DNA from: an uncultured Flavobacterium sp.
GTDB taxonomy: Bacteria; Bacteroidota; Bacteroidia; Flavobacteriales; Flavobacteriaceae
Direction: 5' to 3'
Length of the DNA: 64,000 bases
NCBI RefSeq assembly: GCF_943913405.1
Contig: NZ_CALTYA010000001.1
Span: 1 to 64,000 of the forward strand
The notes beneath the pieces were generated by a model, which saw only the letters and a program-made list of their open reading frames with translations, did no database searches and was not told the origin of the DNA. How positions within the stretch are numbered: the stretch's first letter is position 1; the number at the start of each line of letters is the position of its first letter. The position numbers were made by a program, and so were the translations under genes. Positions 27,175 to 36,406 of this stretch are shown here, piece by piece.

Positions 27175-27196
27175 ACACAGATTTCACAGATTTTTA
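27172..27196 (+). repeat. Left arm of the inverted repeat around the GxxExxY gene
   Basis: Begins TAAACACAGATTT, continues CACAGATTTTTA. The outer 13 bases and the inner TTTTTA end are matched in inverse orientation by the right arm at 27624-27658, which carries one extra internal unit. Confidence 0.8.
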
Positions 27197-27251
27197 TAAG
27201 AGAACCTGATTTTATTTATTTGCCAAATTTTAATTTTAAAAGCCAGTCAAG

Positions 27252-27626
27252 ATGGAAGAGTTTCACCAGAAAGAGGAAACATACAAAATAATTGGATTGT
27301 GTATGGAAGTACATAAAACCCTAGGAAAAGGCCATAGCGAAAATGTTTATGGCGATGCTTTGGAATATGAATTTAAATGTAATTCAGTTCCTTATGAAAG
27401 AGAAAAAAGATATAATATTGAATATAAAGACATTGTTCTTCCGAGATATTATTTTTCTGATTTTACTGTCTTTGGAAACATTATTTTAGAAATGAAAGCC
27501 ATCGAAAAATTATCAAACAGTGAAATCAAACAAACATTAAATTATTTAGCTGCTTCAAAAAATAAAATTGGCTTGCTAGTCAATTTTGGAGAAGACAGCT
27601 TAAATTATAAAAGAATCATCCTTTAA
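27252..27626 (+). CDS. GxxExxY family protein (PD-(D/E)XK-like)
   Basis: A 124-residue protein of the GxxExxY family, named for the motif visible here as GHSENVY (about residues 30-36). The later segments ILEMKAIEKLSNSEIKQTLNYLAA (about 77-100) and IGLLVNFGE fit the family, which is predicted to have a PD-(D/E)XK nuclease-like fold; in this copy E-x-K shows as EMK. No biochemical function is established. The gene is bracketed by inverted CACAGAT/ATCTGTG repeats, its stop codon lying at the start of the right arm, which suggests that gene and repeats form one unit. It separates map from an unrelated methyltransferase. Confidence 0.85.
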   Translation: MEEFHQKEETYKIIGLCMEVHKTLGKGHSENVYGDALEYEFKCNSVPYEREKRYNIEYKDIVLPRYYFSDFTVFGNIILEMKAIEKLSNSEIKQTLNYLAASKNKIGLLVNFGEDSLNYKRIIL

Positions 27627-27658
27627 AAATCTGTGGAAATCCGTGAAATCTGTGTTTA
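27624..27658 (-). repeat. Right arm of the inverted repeat around the GxxExxY gene
   Basis: Starts TAAAAATCTGTGG and ends AAATCTGTGTTTA, the reverse of the left arm apart from about ten inserted bases. It contains the GxxExxY stop codon and the GTG start of the downstream methyltransferase. Confidence 0.8.
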
Positions 27659-28410
27659 AATTTATCCTCAATACAATTCCTCGTCCAATATTAATCAGGC
27701 TGAGTTATGTCATCCGTCCAGTTTTGGCTTTTGCCTTGAAGGGAAAAAAATATACTGATCCGATTGATGGAAGAAGTTTTAAGAATTTCTTGCCTTACGG
27801 CTATGGAACACAGCGAAATAATGTTTTGTCACCGAGCACTTTATCTTTAGAAAGACATCGCCTTCTTTGGTTGTATTTAAATGAGGAAACTGATTTTTTT
27901 ACAGCTCCAAAAAAAGTTTTGCATTTTGCTCCGGAACAAGCTTTTTATAAATTGTTTAGAAACCAGAAGAATTTAAACTATACGACTACAGATTTATTTT
28001 CGCCGTTGGCGGATGTAAAAGCTGATATTTGCGATTTGCCTTTTGAAGACAATTCGTATGATGTGATTTTGTGCAACCACGTTTTGGAGCATATTCCAGA
28101 TGATACAAAAGCGATGCAAGAATTATATCGCGTCTTGAAACCTGGTGGTATGGGAATCTTCCAAATTCCGCAGGATTTGAATCGCGAGAAGACTTTTGAA
28201 GACAATACAATTACCGATCAAAAAGAAAGAGCAAAGATTTTTGGACAATATGACCATGTTCGTGTTTACGGAAGAGACTATTTCGACAAATTAAGAAGCA
28301 TTGGATTTACTGTAATCGAAGAAGATTATACAAAAAAATTAGATGCTGAATTAGTAGAAAGATATTGTTTGGCGAAGGGAGAAATAATTCCGGTTTGCTA
28401 TAAAAACTAA
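27643..28410 (+). CDS. Class I SAM-dependent methyltransferase
   Basis: A 255-residue protein with a methyltransferase-11-like domain: KVLHFAPEQAFYKLFR (about 86-101), ADICDLPFEDNSYDVILCNHVLEHIPDD (about 123-150) and the RVLKPGGMGIFQIP strand. An amphipathic N-terminus with PRPILIRLSYVIRPVLAF may associate with the membrane. No in-frame ATG exists near the N-terminus; the start is a GTG at 27643 (or a second GTG at 27652), both inside the right repeat arm. The present start may thus have been supplied by the repeat. Substrate is unknown. Confidence 0.82.
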   Translation: MKSVFKFILNTIPRPILIRLSYVIRPVLAFALKGKKYTDPIDGRSFKNFLPYGYGTQRNNVLSPSTLSLERHRLLWLYLNEETDFFTAPKKVLHFAPEQAFYKLFRNQKNLNYTTTDLFSPLADVKADICDLPFEDNSYDVILCNHVLEHIPDDTKAMQELYRVLKPGGMGIFQIPQDLNREKTFEDNTITDQKERAKIFGQYDHVRVYGRDYFDKLRSIGFTVIEEDYTKKLDAELVERYCLAKGEIIPVCYKN

Positions 28411-28419
28411 GAAATTAAA

Positions 28420-28443
28420 GCCTGATTATCATCAGGTTTTTTT
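28420..28443 (+). terminator. Methyltransferase terminator
   Basis: GCCTGAT/ATCAGGT stem, four-base loop, then seven T. Confidence 0.8.
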
Positions 28444-28531
28444 ATGCGTAAAATTTAGCTTTATGGGCCGTTTTAGTGATAATGTAGCGAAAACATGAAT
28501 TTGGCATAATTCTCGCACAATTAAAATAGCT

Positions 28532-28539
28532 TATATTTG
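28532..28539 (+). promoter_or_regulatory. TAnnTTTG -7 box of the T9SS plug gene
   Basis: TATATTTG, 24 bases before the ATG; no TTG at the expected -33 spacing. Confidence 0.45.
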
Positions 28540-28563
28540 TTATACTAAAATAAATTCTTTCAC

Positions 28564-29814
28564 ATGAACAAGAACTATTTATTCGTCTTTTTCAGCTTTC
28601 TACTATATAATTTTTCTAGTGCGCAAGCATTGACAGAAGTTGTGCCTCCGTTTAATATCAAGACGGTAACTTTTGTTCAAAATGGCCAAAATGCAGTTCC
28701 TGTTTTTAATTTGAATGACTCTTTTCAGCTTCAGTTTGATGATTTATATGGAAATGAAGCCAATTATTATTATGAAATAAGCCACTGCGATTACAATTGG
28801 ACGCCGTCGCAATTGGTCAAAAGCGAATACATCCAAGGCTTTGACAATCAAAGAATCCAGGATTATGAAAATTCTTTTAATACTTTGCAATTGTATTCTC
28901 ATTACAGACTTTCCTTCCCTAATAAATTCACGCAGTTTAGGGTTACAGGAAACTATATGCTGAAAATTTTGAATGAAGACAGAGAAGTTGTTTTTTCTAG
29001 AAAATTTATTTTGTTTGAAGACATGGTAAGCGTGCCGCTTCAAGTGAAAAGATCTCGCGACATCAAAAACATCAATTACATGCACAATCTTGATTTTGCT
29101 GTAAAATCTAGCGCCATTACCTTTATAAATCCATTGCAGGCGGTGAAAGTGACGCTAATGCAAAACGGACAGATGAACAATACTATAAACAATATCAAGC
29201 CACAATATACGCTCGGAAACGACCTCATTTACAGATATGACAAGGAAACACAGTTTTGGGGCGGAAATGAATTTTTATATTTTGAAAATAAAGACATACG
29301 GGGGAATGCAAATAACGTAAATTTTGTGGAATCGAAAGAACTTTACCACTCTCATTTGTATATCAATCAGGCGCGTGGAAATCAAGTCTACACTTACCAT
29401 CCCGACATCAACGGAAATTTCCTGGTTAACAATTTCAATGTCCAAAATAATGAAGTAGAAGCTGATTATGCCTGGGTATTTTTCATTTTAGACGCTCCGG
29501 CTTATTTCGGAAAAGATAACATTTACATCAATGGAATGTTCAATAATTATGCTTTAGGAGAAGAAAACAAAATGGATTATAATACCAAAACTGGCAAATA
29601 TGAAAAGGCATTGGTCATCAAGCAAGGATTTACGAACTATCAATATGTAATCGCAAATAAAGCTGGAAAAATCGATCATGAAAATGCAGTAGACGGCAAT
29701 TTTTACCAAACTTTAAATGATTATCAGGTCATTGTATATTATCGCGGCATGAATGAAAGATATGACAGAGTTGTAGGAAGAGGAATTGCAACTTCAGAAA
29801 ACATTATAAACTAA
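28564..29814 (+). CDS. Type IX secretion system plug protein (DUF5103)
   Basis: A 416-residue exported protein with a signal peptide (about 1-20, ending SSAQ). The N-terminal DUF5103 domain is clear: IKTVTFVQNGQNAVPVFNL, FDDLYGNEANYYYEISHCDYNW and YIQGFDNQRIQDYENSFNT. The remaining part is a beta-sandwich continuation to about residue 400. In Flavobacterium johnsoniae the family member seals the periplasmic side of the SprA outer-membrane translocon when it is not engaged in transport. This is the only T9SS machinery gene in the window; two T9SS cargo genes lie at 4952-7057 and 23186-26245. Confidence 0.88.
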   Translation: MNKNYLFVFFSFLLYNFSSAQALTEVVPPFNIKTVTFVQNGQNAVPVFNLNDSFQLQFDDLYGNEANYYYEISHCDYNWTPSQLVKSEYIQGFDNQRIQDYENSFNTLQLYSHYRLSFPNKFTQFRVTGNYMLKILNEDREVVFSRKFILFEDMVSVPLQVKRSRDIKNINYMHNLDFAVKSSAITFINPLQAVKVTLMQNGQMNNTINNIKPQYTLGNDLIYRYDKETQFWGGNEFLYFENKDIRGNANNVNFVESKELYHSHLYINQARGNQVYTYHPDINGNFLVNNFNVQNNEVEADYAWVFFILDAPAYFGKDNIYINGMFNNYALGEENKMDYNTKTGKYEKALVIKQGFTNYQYVIANKAGKIDHENAVDGNFYQTLNDYQVIVYYRGMNERYDRVVGRGIATSENIIN

Positions 29815-29894
29815 ATTGTTAGGCTAAAAAACTGTTTTTAAAACCTTTAAGTAAATTTTATATAGCAAAATTCTAAAGGGATAGCAAAAATTTG

Positions 29895-29902
29895 TACTTT
29901 TG
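29895..29902 (+). promoter_or_regulatory. TAnnTTTG -7 box of apaG
   Basis: TACTTTTG, 16 bases before the apaG ATG; no TTG at -33. Confidence 0.45.
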
Positions 29903-29918
29903 AACTATTAATAAAATT

Positions 29919-30305
29919 ATGGTTACACAAATAACACGAGGCATTAAGATTTCAGTCTTGACTAGTTTTGAAGGTACTTACTTCAAGAACTATAAGATTC
30001 ATTTTGCCTTTAGTTATGAGATTACCATCGAAAACCACTCCAAGGATTCGGTGCAATTAATGTCTCGTCACTGGGAAATTTTTGATTCCTTAAACGACAA
30101 AGAAATCGTTGACGGCGAAGGAGTTATCGGAAAAAAACCCGTTTTAAAACCAGGAGAATCACATACTTATAGTTCAGGTTGCTTACTTTCTTCTCCATTC
30201 GGAGCGATGAAAGGCTATTTCAATATGATTAATTTCACCTCAACAAGAAGCTTCAGAGTTATTGTTCCGAATTTTAAATTGAGCGCGCCTTTTGCCTTGA
30301 ATTAA
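29919..30305 (+). CDS. apaG: ApaG family protein
   Basis: A 128-residue single-domain beta-sandwich protein. The family signature is complete: YKIHFAFSYEITIENHSKDSVQLMSRHWEIFDS, then GVIGKKPVLKPGESHTYSSGC and PFGAMKGYFNM. ApaG was linked to cobalt and magnesium in Salmonella, but its molecular role is not settled. The stop overlaps that of the convergent pdeM gene by a few bases. Length is typical. Confidence 0.93.
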   Translation: MVTQITRGIKISVLTSFEGTYFKNYKIHFAFSYEITIENHSKDSVQLMSRHWEIFDSLNDKEIVDGEGVIGKKPVLKPGESHTYSSGCLLSSPFGAMKGYFNMINFTSTRSFRVIVPNFKLSAPFALN

Positions 30306-30943
30306 TTCTTTTTTATAAGAATCACTTCCTCTTTTGTTACGGCATAAATCACATCATTTTCTTCAGGAACCATTATATATTTTCCTGTAAATTCTCCAAA
30401 AGCCGGCAGAATCATCTGATTTTCTTTCTGAAAAAAACAAGGCAATTTGATATGATGTCCGCCAAAACCCCGCAGTTCAATTCCGGGATGAATATGTCCA
30501 GAAAAATTGAAAAAACTTTCTCTTTCTGTCGGATGATGTGTCAATAAAAAACCATCAATTTCTAATTCCTTAAAAACTTTTACATCGATTTTATCGTAAT
30601 TTTCTTTTGCTATAATATCATGATTTCCTGCAACCAAGATGATTTCTGCCAGGCAGCATTCTGACCATTCTACGAATAAATTCCACTCGCTATTTTTAGA
30701 ACTATGAAATAAATCTCCAAGAAAAACTACACTTTCTGCATCAAAATAATCTACAACATCGGTTAATCTTGTAAAATTTTTTGAAACCGCATTATTCGGA
30801 ATCGCAACGCCATGTTTCCTGAAATGCGAAACCTTTCCAAGATGAACATCAGAAATCAAAAGCACTTTTCTATCTTCCCAAAACAAAGCGCCACTTGGAT
30901 GCAGAATAAATGTCTGGGATTTTATTTTTATGGTAATTGTCAT
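30302..30943 (-). CDS. pdeM: Ligase-associated DNA damage response endonuclease PdeM
   Basis: A 213-residue calcineurin-like metallophosphoesterase. The metal-binding motifs appear in order: ISDVHLGK (D32, H34), FLGDLFH, VAGNHD and the paired-histidine FSGHIHPG. Homologues act as manganese phosphodiesterases and DNA endonucleases. It is the last gene of a four-gene set on the minus strand, 14 bases after the helicase gene, and the cluster identifies it as the MPE member rather than a UDP-diacylglucosamine hydrolase. Confidence 0.92.
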   Translation of the reverse strand: MTITIKIKSQTFILHPSGALFWEDRKVLLISDVHLGKVSHFRKHGVAIPNNAVSKNFTRLTDVVDYFDAESVVFLGDLFHSSKNSEWNLFVEWSECCLAEIILVAGNHDIIAKENYDKIDVKVFKELEIDGFLLTHHPTERESFFNFSGHIHPGIELRGFGGHHIKLPCFFQKENQMILPAFGEFTGKYIMVPEENDVIYAVTKEEVILIKKN

Positions 30944-30957
30944 GTACTAATTCTAAA

Positions 30958-33417
30958 TCACTTCATATACGAAGCCGTCATTTTTTTAATTCGTTCTGCC
31001 AAAGTCTCGCTCGATAATTTCTCCCGAAGCCTGTCCGTGATTATCGGAAAGCTGAAAGGCGTTGGTTTTTCACATTTTTTCCAAACTATTTCTTGATTTT
31101 CAATTCGTTCCAAAGCCAATAACAAACGGCCTTCCTCCAATTGATGTTCAAAGGTTTCACGATAAGCTTGCTGGAACAATAAATTCTCTGGTTCATAATC
31201 GCGAAAAACTTCAAATAGCAACTGTGAACCACTTTGCAAATGTTTCGTTTTAATCATTTTTCCCGGGAAACCTGTAAAAACCAGACCTGCAATTACGGCA
31301 ATATCTCTGAATTTTCTTCGGGCCATTTCGGTCGCATTCAAACTTTTCATTAAATCAGAATGAACATAATCTGTCGAAAAAAGATTGTTGTCTAAAACTT
31401 CCTGCATATTTATTTCTTGGTCGGAAAGTAACTCAAATCCATAATCGTTATATGCCAAAGAAAAACTTATCGGCGAAAGCAAACTGATTCTGTATGCCAG
31501 CAAACTTGCCAAAGCTTCATGCACAAACCGACCTTCAAAAGGATAAAAAATGGCGTGAAATCCTTCTCTGGTTTTAAAAGTTTCGATCAAAAACTCATCA
31601 GAATTTGGAACAATTGATTCTTTTCTTTGTCTTTTAAACATCGGCTCTAACGCTTTCAATTCTGGAGATAAATCAGTTGTATTTGCGCGATATAATTCTT
31701 GACGCAACAATTCGCTCATTTGTGCAGAAAGTGCCATTCGTCCGCCCATCCAACTGACCAATCTCGATTTCTTTGTCGGATCTGCTTTTTTTACCAGAAC
31801 TTGCATATTTTTTATTCGATACAATTCTAGTTTTTTTCCGCCAAAAGTAAACGTATCTCCTGGATTTAATTTAGAGATAAACCATTCTTCAATTGTTCCG
31901 ATAAAGCCTCCGCTCATAAATTTCACATTTAATGTTGCGTCGCTAACAATCGTTCCGATTTGCATTCTGTGATGCATGGCAATCATTCGGCTGTTAATTT
32001 TATAACGACCATCTTCTTCAATTTCTACCTTTTTATATTCGTCATAAGCCTGAAGACTTTGGCTTCCGTTGACAATAAAATTCAAAACCCAGTTCCAGTT
32101 TTCTCTTGTCATCGCTTGAAAACAAAAGGTTGATTTTACTTCCTTATATATTTCATCTGGAAAAAATCCGTCAGAAACCGCCAATGTATTTAGGTATTGC
32201 ACCAATACATCCCAACTATTTAAGTACGGAACTCTATCTTCAACCACGGTATTTTCTACTGCTTTTTTCAATGCCGAAGCCTCAATTAATTCAATCGAAT
32301 GTGTGGCAAGAAAATAGATATTGCTTTCTTTTCCGGGTTGATGACCGCTTCTTCCGGCACGTTGTAAAAAACGGGCAACGCCTTTTGGACCGCCAACTTG
32401 AATAATAGTTTCTACAGGTGCAAAATCGACACCTAAATCTAAGCTTGAAGTGCAAACCACAACTTTTAATTCTTCGTCACGAATTGCCTGTTCAACCCAA
32501 AGTCGAGTTTCACGATTTATGCTTCCATGGTGCATTGCCATTTCGCCAGCAAATTCAGGATATTTTTCTAATAACCGTTGAAACCATATTTCGCAAGCCG
32601 AACGAACATTGGTAAAAAGCAGCGTTGTTCTGCTTGCTTTGATAATCTTTGCCACTTCATCAATCAGGTGCAAACCCATGTGTCCGCGCCACGGATAGGT
32701 TTCCATTTCGTCTGGAATGATAGAAATAACATTTATTTTTTTATTGATAATTGCTTTAATTAAAACCGAATTCTGATAAGCTTCAGAATCAATTCCGAGT
32801 AAAACTTCTTGTGCTTGCTGCAAGTTTCCGATGGTTGCCGAAATTCCCCAGATTCGCATATTCGGAGCGATTTTTTTTAATCTGGATAAGGCTAATTCCG
32901 TCTGAACGCCACGTTTTGTCCCTAATAATTCGTGCCATTCATCAATAACAATTGCCGAACAATCTTTGAATGTTTTTTCGTAGCCTTTTGAAGCCAATAG
33001 CAATTGAAGGCTTTCTGGAGTCGTGACTAACAAATCAGGCATTTTGCCTTTCTGTTTTGCTCGTTCACTTGCAGAAGTATCTCCAGAACGAATTCCGACA
33101 GTCATTTGTGTTCCCAAATCATTTAACACACGTTCTGCAGACTGTTTTATTTCTACAGAAAGTGCGCGCAACGGCGTTATCCAAATCGCTTTTAATCCGG
33201 GTTTGTGCTTTTCTTTATAATCTGGATTTTTTTTGATGTAATCGAGAACAATCGGCAACCACAGGGCATACGTTTTTCCACTTCCTGTTGGAGCGTTCAA
33301 TAGGCCGTTTTTTCCTTGCAAGAAAGCAGTCCAAGTCTGGGTTTGGAAAGGAAAAGGTTTCCATCCTTGTTGGTGAAACCAGTCGCTTGCTAGGTTAAAA
33401 AGTTGTTCTCTGTTCAT
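30958..33417 (-). CDS. Ligase-associated DEXH-box DNA helicase (Lhr type)
   Basis: An 819-residue superfamily 2 helicase. Motif I is NAPTGSGKT (K48), motif II is VIDEWHEL near residue 160, motif III is SATIG, and motif VI is QRAGRSGHQPG near 350. After the two RecA domains come a winged helix and the Lhr-specific beta-rich region (about 480-600). Lhr-family proteins in Pseudomonas and mycobacteria are 3'-to-5' helicases that unwind RNA:DNA hybrids. It lies between the ligase and pdeM genes, with a 146-base repeat-filled gap ahead of it. Confidence 0.94.
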   Translation of the reverse strand: MNREQLFNLASDWFHQQGWKPFPFQTQTWTAFLQGKNGLLNAPTGSGKTYALWLPIVLDYIKKNPDYKEKHKPGLKAIWITPLRALSVEIKQSAERVLNDLGTQMTVGIRSGDTSASERAKQKGKMPDLLVTTPESLQLLLASKGYEKTFKDCSAIVIDEWHELLGTKRGVQTELALSRLKKIAPNMRIWGISATIGNLQQAQEVLLGIDSEAYQNSVLIKAIINKKINVISIIPDEMETYPWRGHMGLHLIDEVAKIIKASRTTLLFTNVRSACEIWFQRLLEKYPEFAGEMAMHHGSINRETRLWVEQAIRDEELKVVVCTSSLDLGVDFAPVETIIQVGGPKGVARFLQRAGRSGHQPGKESNIYFLATHSIELIEASALKKAVENTVVEDRVPYLNSWDVLVQYLNTLAVSDGFFPDEIYKEVKSTFCFQAMTRENWNWVLNFIVNGSQSLQAYDEYKKVEIEEDGRYKINSRMIAMHHRMQIGTIVSDATLNVKFMSGGFIGTIEEWFISKLNPGDTFTFGGKKLELYRIKNMQVLVKKADPTKKSRLVSWMGGRMALSAQMSELLRQELYRANTTDLSPELKALEPMFKRQRKESIVPNSDEFLIETFKTREGFHAIFYPFEGRFVHEALASLLAYRISLLSPISFSLAYNDYGFELLSDQEINMQEVLDNNLFSTDYVHSDLMKSLNATEMARRKFRDIAVIAGLVFTGFPGKMIKTKHLQSGSQLLFEVFRDYEPENLLFQQAYRETFEHQLEEGRLLLALERIENQEIVWKKCEKPTPFSFPIITDRLREKLSSETLAERIKKMTASYMK

Positions 33418-33422
33418 AATTA

Positions 33423-33531
33423 TTTAAACGCAAAGTCGCTAAGTTTTTCGCGAAGGTTCCAAAGTTTTGTCTTAAAAAATCTGTCTTAATTTGTGAAATC
33501 TGTGTTCTATTTTATCGCAAAGGCGTTAAGC
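33423..33531. repeat. Composite CGCAAAG and ATCTGTG repeats between helicase and ligase genes
   Basis: A CGCAAAGTCGCTAAG element (33423-33470), then a copy of the GxxExxY right-arm sequence (33471-33510, AAAATCTGT and GTGAAATCTGTGTT), then CGCAAAGGCGTTAAG (33511-33531). No gene is associated with this copy. Confidence 0.65.
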
Positions 33532-33563
33532 TTTTACCTTTTGGCTAATTCTTCTTACCTCAC

Positions 33564-35165
33564 TCAAACAATCATGCTTTTCAAATCTTCAATAGAATTT
33601 GCTTCTTCAATTTTCTTATCGATTCTCCATCTCAAAATTCTAGGAAAACGAGTTGCAATGCCACTTTTATGTCGTTTTGAAAGCGCAATTCCTTCAAAGC
33701 CAATTTCAAAAACTAATTTCGGAGTAACACTTCGAACCGGTCCAAATCGTTCCAGTGTATTTTTCTTTATAAAATCATCGACCATTCTGAATTCGGCATC
33801 GCTTAAACCAGAATATGCTTTTGCAAAAGTGACCAATTCGCGTTCGCCATTTTCATTGTCTTGCCATAAGGCAAAAGTGTAATCAGTGAACAAATTAGAT
33901 CGTCTTCCGTGACCTCGCATGGCATACGTTAAAACGGCATCAATCGTTAATGGTTCGATTTTCCACTTCCACCAGTCGCCTTTTTTTCTTCCTACCAAAT
34001 AAGGCGAATCTTTTCTTTTTAGCATCAATCCTTCGCTTTTCATTTCCCTAGAACGGATTCTTTCTTCTGTAACTTCTTCCCAAGTTGAAAAAGAAACACG
34101 TTCTGAAAGCTGCAACGGAATGTTTTTATCTTTTATTTCTTCGTATAAATTTTCTAATAAAATTCGACGTTCTTCAAACGGTTTGTTTCGAATATCTTCG
34201 CCTTTCCATTCTAATAAATCATACGCACGAATGACAACTGGCGAGTTTTTCAAAATTGCCTGAGATACTGTTTTTCTACCGATTCGGGTTTGCAAATCAT
34301 TGAAGGTTCCGATTTCTCCGTTTAGGAAGGGCAGAATTTCTCCGTCAATAACTGTTCCGTCGGGAATAATTCCGATGAATAATGCAAATTCTGGATATTT
34401 ATCTGTAACCAATTCTTCTCCTCTACTCCAAACATAAATTTCGTTCTCCCTGATGATAGTTTGCGAGCGGATGCCGTCCCATTTGTGTTCGGCACTCCAA
34501 TCTTCGGGATTTCCTAAATTTGAAACTTCTCCTTCAATTGGATAGGCCAAATAAAAAGGATATGGTTTTGATAAATAATCACTGCTTTTTTCATCTAAAA
34601 TCAATTCTTGAAATGAAACCGTATTTGGATTCCAATCGCCCATTAATTTATAAGCCAACGTATCTTCTTCTATATTTTGAGCTTTTGAAAGTGCTCTTGT
34701 CATTAATTTTTGGCTGACACCGATTCGAAAACTTCCCGTGATTAATTTGGTAAAAACAAATCGTTCGTAATAATTTAAGGTCAGCCAATTATCATGTAAA
34801 TATTCTCTTTTTTCTTCGTCAGTTTTCTTTTTTAAGGCGATGATTTCTTGGAGGTATTCCGTTAAGCTTTTTTCAGAATGTTCTTTTGTCGTTGGAATTA
34901 CGAGTGCAATTGTTTCAGCCAAATCGCCGACAATGTGATAACTTTCTTCGAACAACCACAAGGGAATATTTGCCAATTCATTTGCCCACAATCTTAATAA
35001 TGTTGTATTGACTGGACGTGGCGGACGGCGATGTGATAGAATGGCAATCGTCCAGACTTTGTCTTCATCGCTGGCGTTTTTGAAGTAATTCGTAAGCGCG
35101 TCCACTTTCACCGACGTTTTGTTGGAGCTGTCTAGGGATTTTATAAGTTCGGCAAAGTTTTTCAT
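33564..35165 (-). CDS. ATP-dependent DNA ligase (ligase-associated cluster)
   Basis: A 533-residue ligase. The nucleotidyltransferase lysine is K228 in EHKWDGIR; other motifs seen are VDGEILPF (motif IV region), EGLMLKRKDSPY and WWKWKIEPLTIDAVL (motif V). An N-terminal domain of about 200 residues and a C-terminal OB domain (from about 430, with the final RFPRILRWR) complete the Lig-B-like arrangement known from this cluster. The ATG at 35165 is used; the eight extra upstream residues begin with an unlikely start. It seals nicks with ATP, separate from the NAD-dependent LigA that Bacteroidota also have. Confidence 0.93.
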   Translation of the reverse strand: MKNFAELIKSLDSSNKTSVKVDALTNYFKNASDEDKVWTIAILSHRRPPRPVNTTLLRLWANELANIPLWLFEESYHIVGDLAETIALVIPTTKEHSEKSLTEYLQEIIALKKKTDEEKREYLHDNWLTLNYYERFVFTKLITGSFRIGVSQKLMTRALSKAQNIEEDTLAYKLMGDWNPNTVSFQELILDEKSSDYLSKPYPFYLAYPIEGEVSNLGNPEDWSAEHKWDGIRSQTIIRENEIYVWSRGEELVTDKYPEFALFIGIIPDGTVIDGEILPFLNGEIGTFNDLQTRIGRKTVSQAILKNSPVVIRAYDLLEWKGEDIRNKPFEERRILLENLYEEIKDKNIPLQLSERVSFSTWEEVTEERIRSREMKSEGLMLKRKDSPYLVGRKKGDWWKWKIEPLTIDAVLTYAMRGHGRRSNLFTDYTFALWQDNENGERELVTFAKAYSGLSDAEFRMVDDFIKKNTLERFGPVRSVTPKLVFEIGFEGIALSKRHKSGIATRFPRILRWRIDKKIEEANSIEDLKSMIV

Positions 35166-35172
35166 TTTTTTT

Positions 35173-35226
35173 AAGTTGCTAAGTCGCAAATTTTTTTTCT
35201 CGCAAAGGCGCTAAGTCGCAAAGTTT
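35173..35226. repeat. CGCAAAGGCGCTAAG repeat upstream of the ligase gene
   Basis: Three partly degenerate units, GCTAAGTCGCAAA, CGCAAAGGCGCTAAG and TCGCAAAG, filling most of the 75 bases between exonuclease stop and ligase start. Confidence 0.65.
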
Positions 35227-35240
35227 CTTGCTTCTTTTAT

Positions 35241-36296
35241 CTATTCTCTTTCTATATTTTCTTCTTGAATTTTATCACTTTGTTCCTCTTCCATTTTTGC
35301 GTTCATTTCACCAGATTCGCCTTCATATTGTGTGTTGGCGGTTCTTGCATCATATCCTAATTCAATCAAATATTTGGAGAAAATATCAGAATAACCGTGC
35401 GTAGAAACTATTTTTTCAGCACCAGTTGCTTTGATACTTTCTAGCAAACCTGTCCAATCGCAATGGTCGCTTAAAACGAAACCTCTGTCAACGGCTCGTC
35501 TTCTTCTTGCGCCACGAAACGCCATCCAACCACTTGCGGAACCCGTTACATAAGGTGTCATTTTTCGAATCCAAGTACTTCCGTGGGCACTTGGCGGTGC
35601 GAGGACAATATTTCCTAATAATTCTTCTTTTTTTGTTTCTCTGGTGATTCTTGTGGTTTCTGGGAAATGAACTAGTGGCCGGAGGACTTCGGTCATATTT
35701 TCTACGGCTCCGTGGGTATATATTTTTCCGATATCGGTGTCTAAATACTTTAAGAGTCGTTGTGCTTTTCCGAGGGAATAACCGAATAAAACGGAGGTTT
35801 TTCCCTCGGCTCGGTTTTCGGCCCACCAATTGTTGATGTCGGTCATTACTTCGGCTTGTGGTGTCCATTTGAAAGCGGGCAAACCAAAAGTGCATTCGGT
35901 AATGAAAGCATCACATTTCACTACTTCGTATGGTGTTGAGATTCCGTCATCTTCAGTTTTGTAATCGCCTGTGAAGACCCAAACTTCGCCTTTGTATTCT
36001 ACTCTTATTTGTGCAGAACCGATGATGTGACCTGCAGGATGAAGCGAGAATTTTACACCGTTGATTGTGAAGGTTTCGTTCCAATCTTTTCCCGTGACAT
36101 TTATTGGTCCGAGACGGTGTTTTATTATAGGTACGTTTGTGTGGTGCGTAATGTAATTTTTGTGTCCCCAACGGGAATGGTCTGCGTGGCCGTGAGTTAT
36201 AATAGCATTGGTGACAGGTCGCCATGGATCGAGATAGACGTCGGCTTGCTGGCAATAAATTCCTTTGTCGTTGAATGCTAAAAGTGGTTCTTTCAT
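35241..36296 (-). CDS. Ligase-associated DNA exonuclease (metallo-beta-lactamase fold)
   Basis: A 351-residue protein of the MBL/beta-CASP class. The zinc motif is THGHADH (H35, H37, D39, H40), with HPAGHIIGSAQI near 105, FTGDYKTE near 123 and LSDHCDW near 275. Family members in this cluster are related to SNM1/Pso2-type nucleases with 5' exonuclease activity on DNA. It is the first gene of the set exonuclease-ligase-helicase-PdeM. The acidic C-terminal tail (about 330-351, E-rich) looks disordered. Confidence 0.92.
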   Translation of the reverse strand: MKEPLLAFNDKGIYCQQADVYLDPWRPVTNAIITHGHADHSRWGHKNYITHHTNVPIIKHRLGPINVTGKDWNETFTINGVKFSLHPAGHIIGSAQIRVEYKGEVWVFTGDYKTEDDGISTPYEVVKCDAFITECTFGLPAFKWTPQAEVMTDINNWWAENRAEGKTSVLFGYSLGKAQRLLKYLDTDIGKIYTHGAVENMTEVLRPLVHFPETTRITRETKKEELLGNIVLAPPSAHGSTWIRKMTPYVTGSASGWMAFRGARRRRAVDRGFVLSDHCDWTGLLESIKATGAEKIVSTHGYSDIFSKYLIELGYDARTANTQYEGESGEMNAKMEEEQSDKIQEENIERE

Positions 36297-36406
36297 TTTT
36301 TGTGGTGTTGTATATAAATTTAAGATTTGATTTTTTTGTTTGGAAGGGAATTGTGGGAAGTTTAACTTTTGTTTGGAAGTTTTTTTTTGAGGTGGAAGTT
36401 TTTTTT

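Noticed and set aside
27172..27658. Insertion sequence
   Set aside because: No transposase and no obvious target duplication; only a nuclease-like gene between inverted arms.
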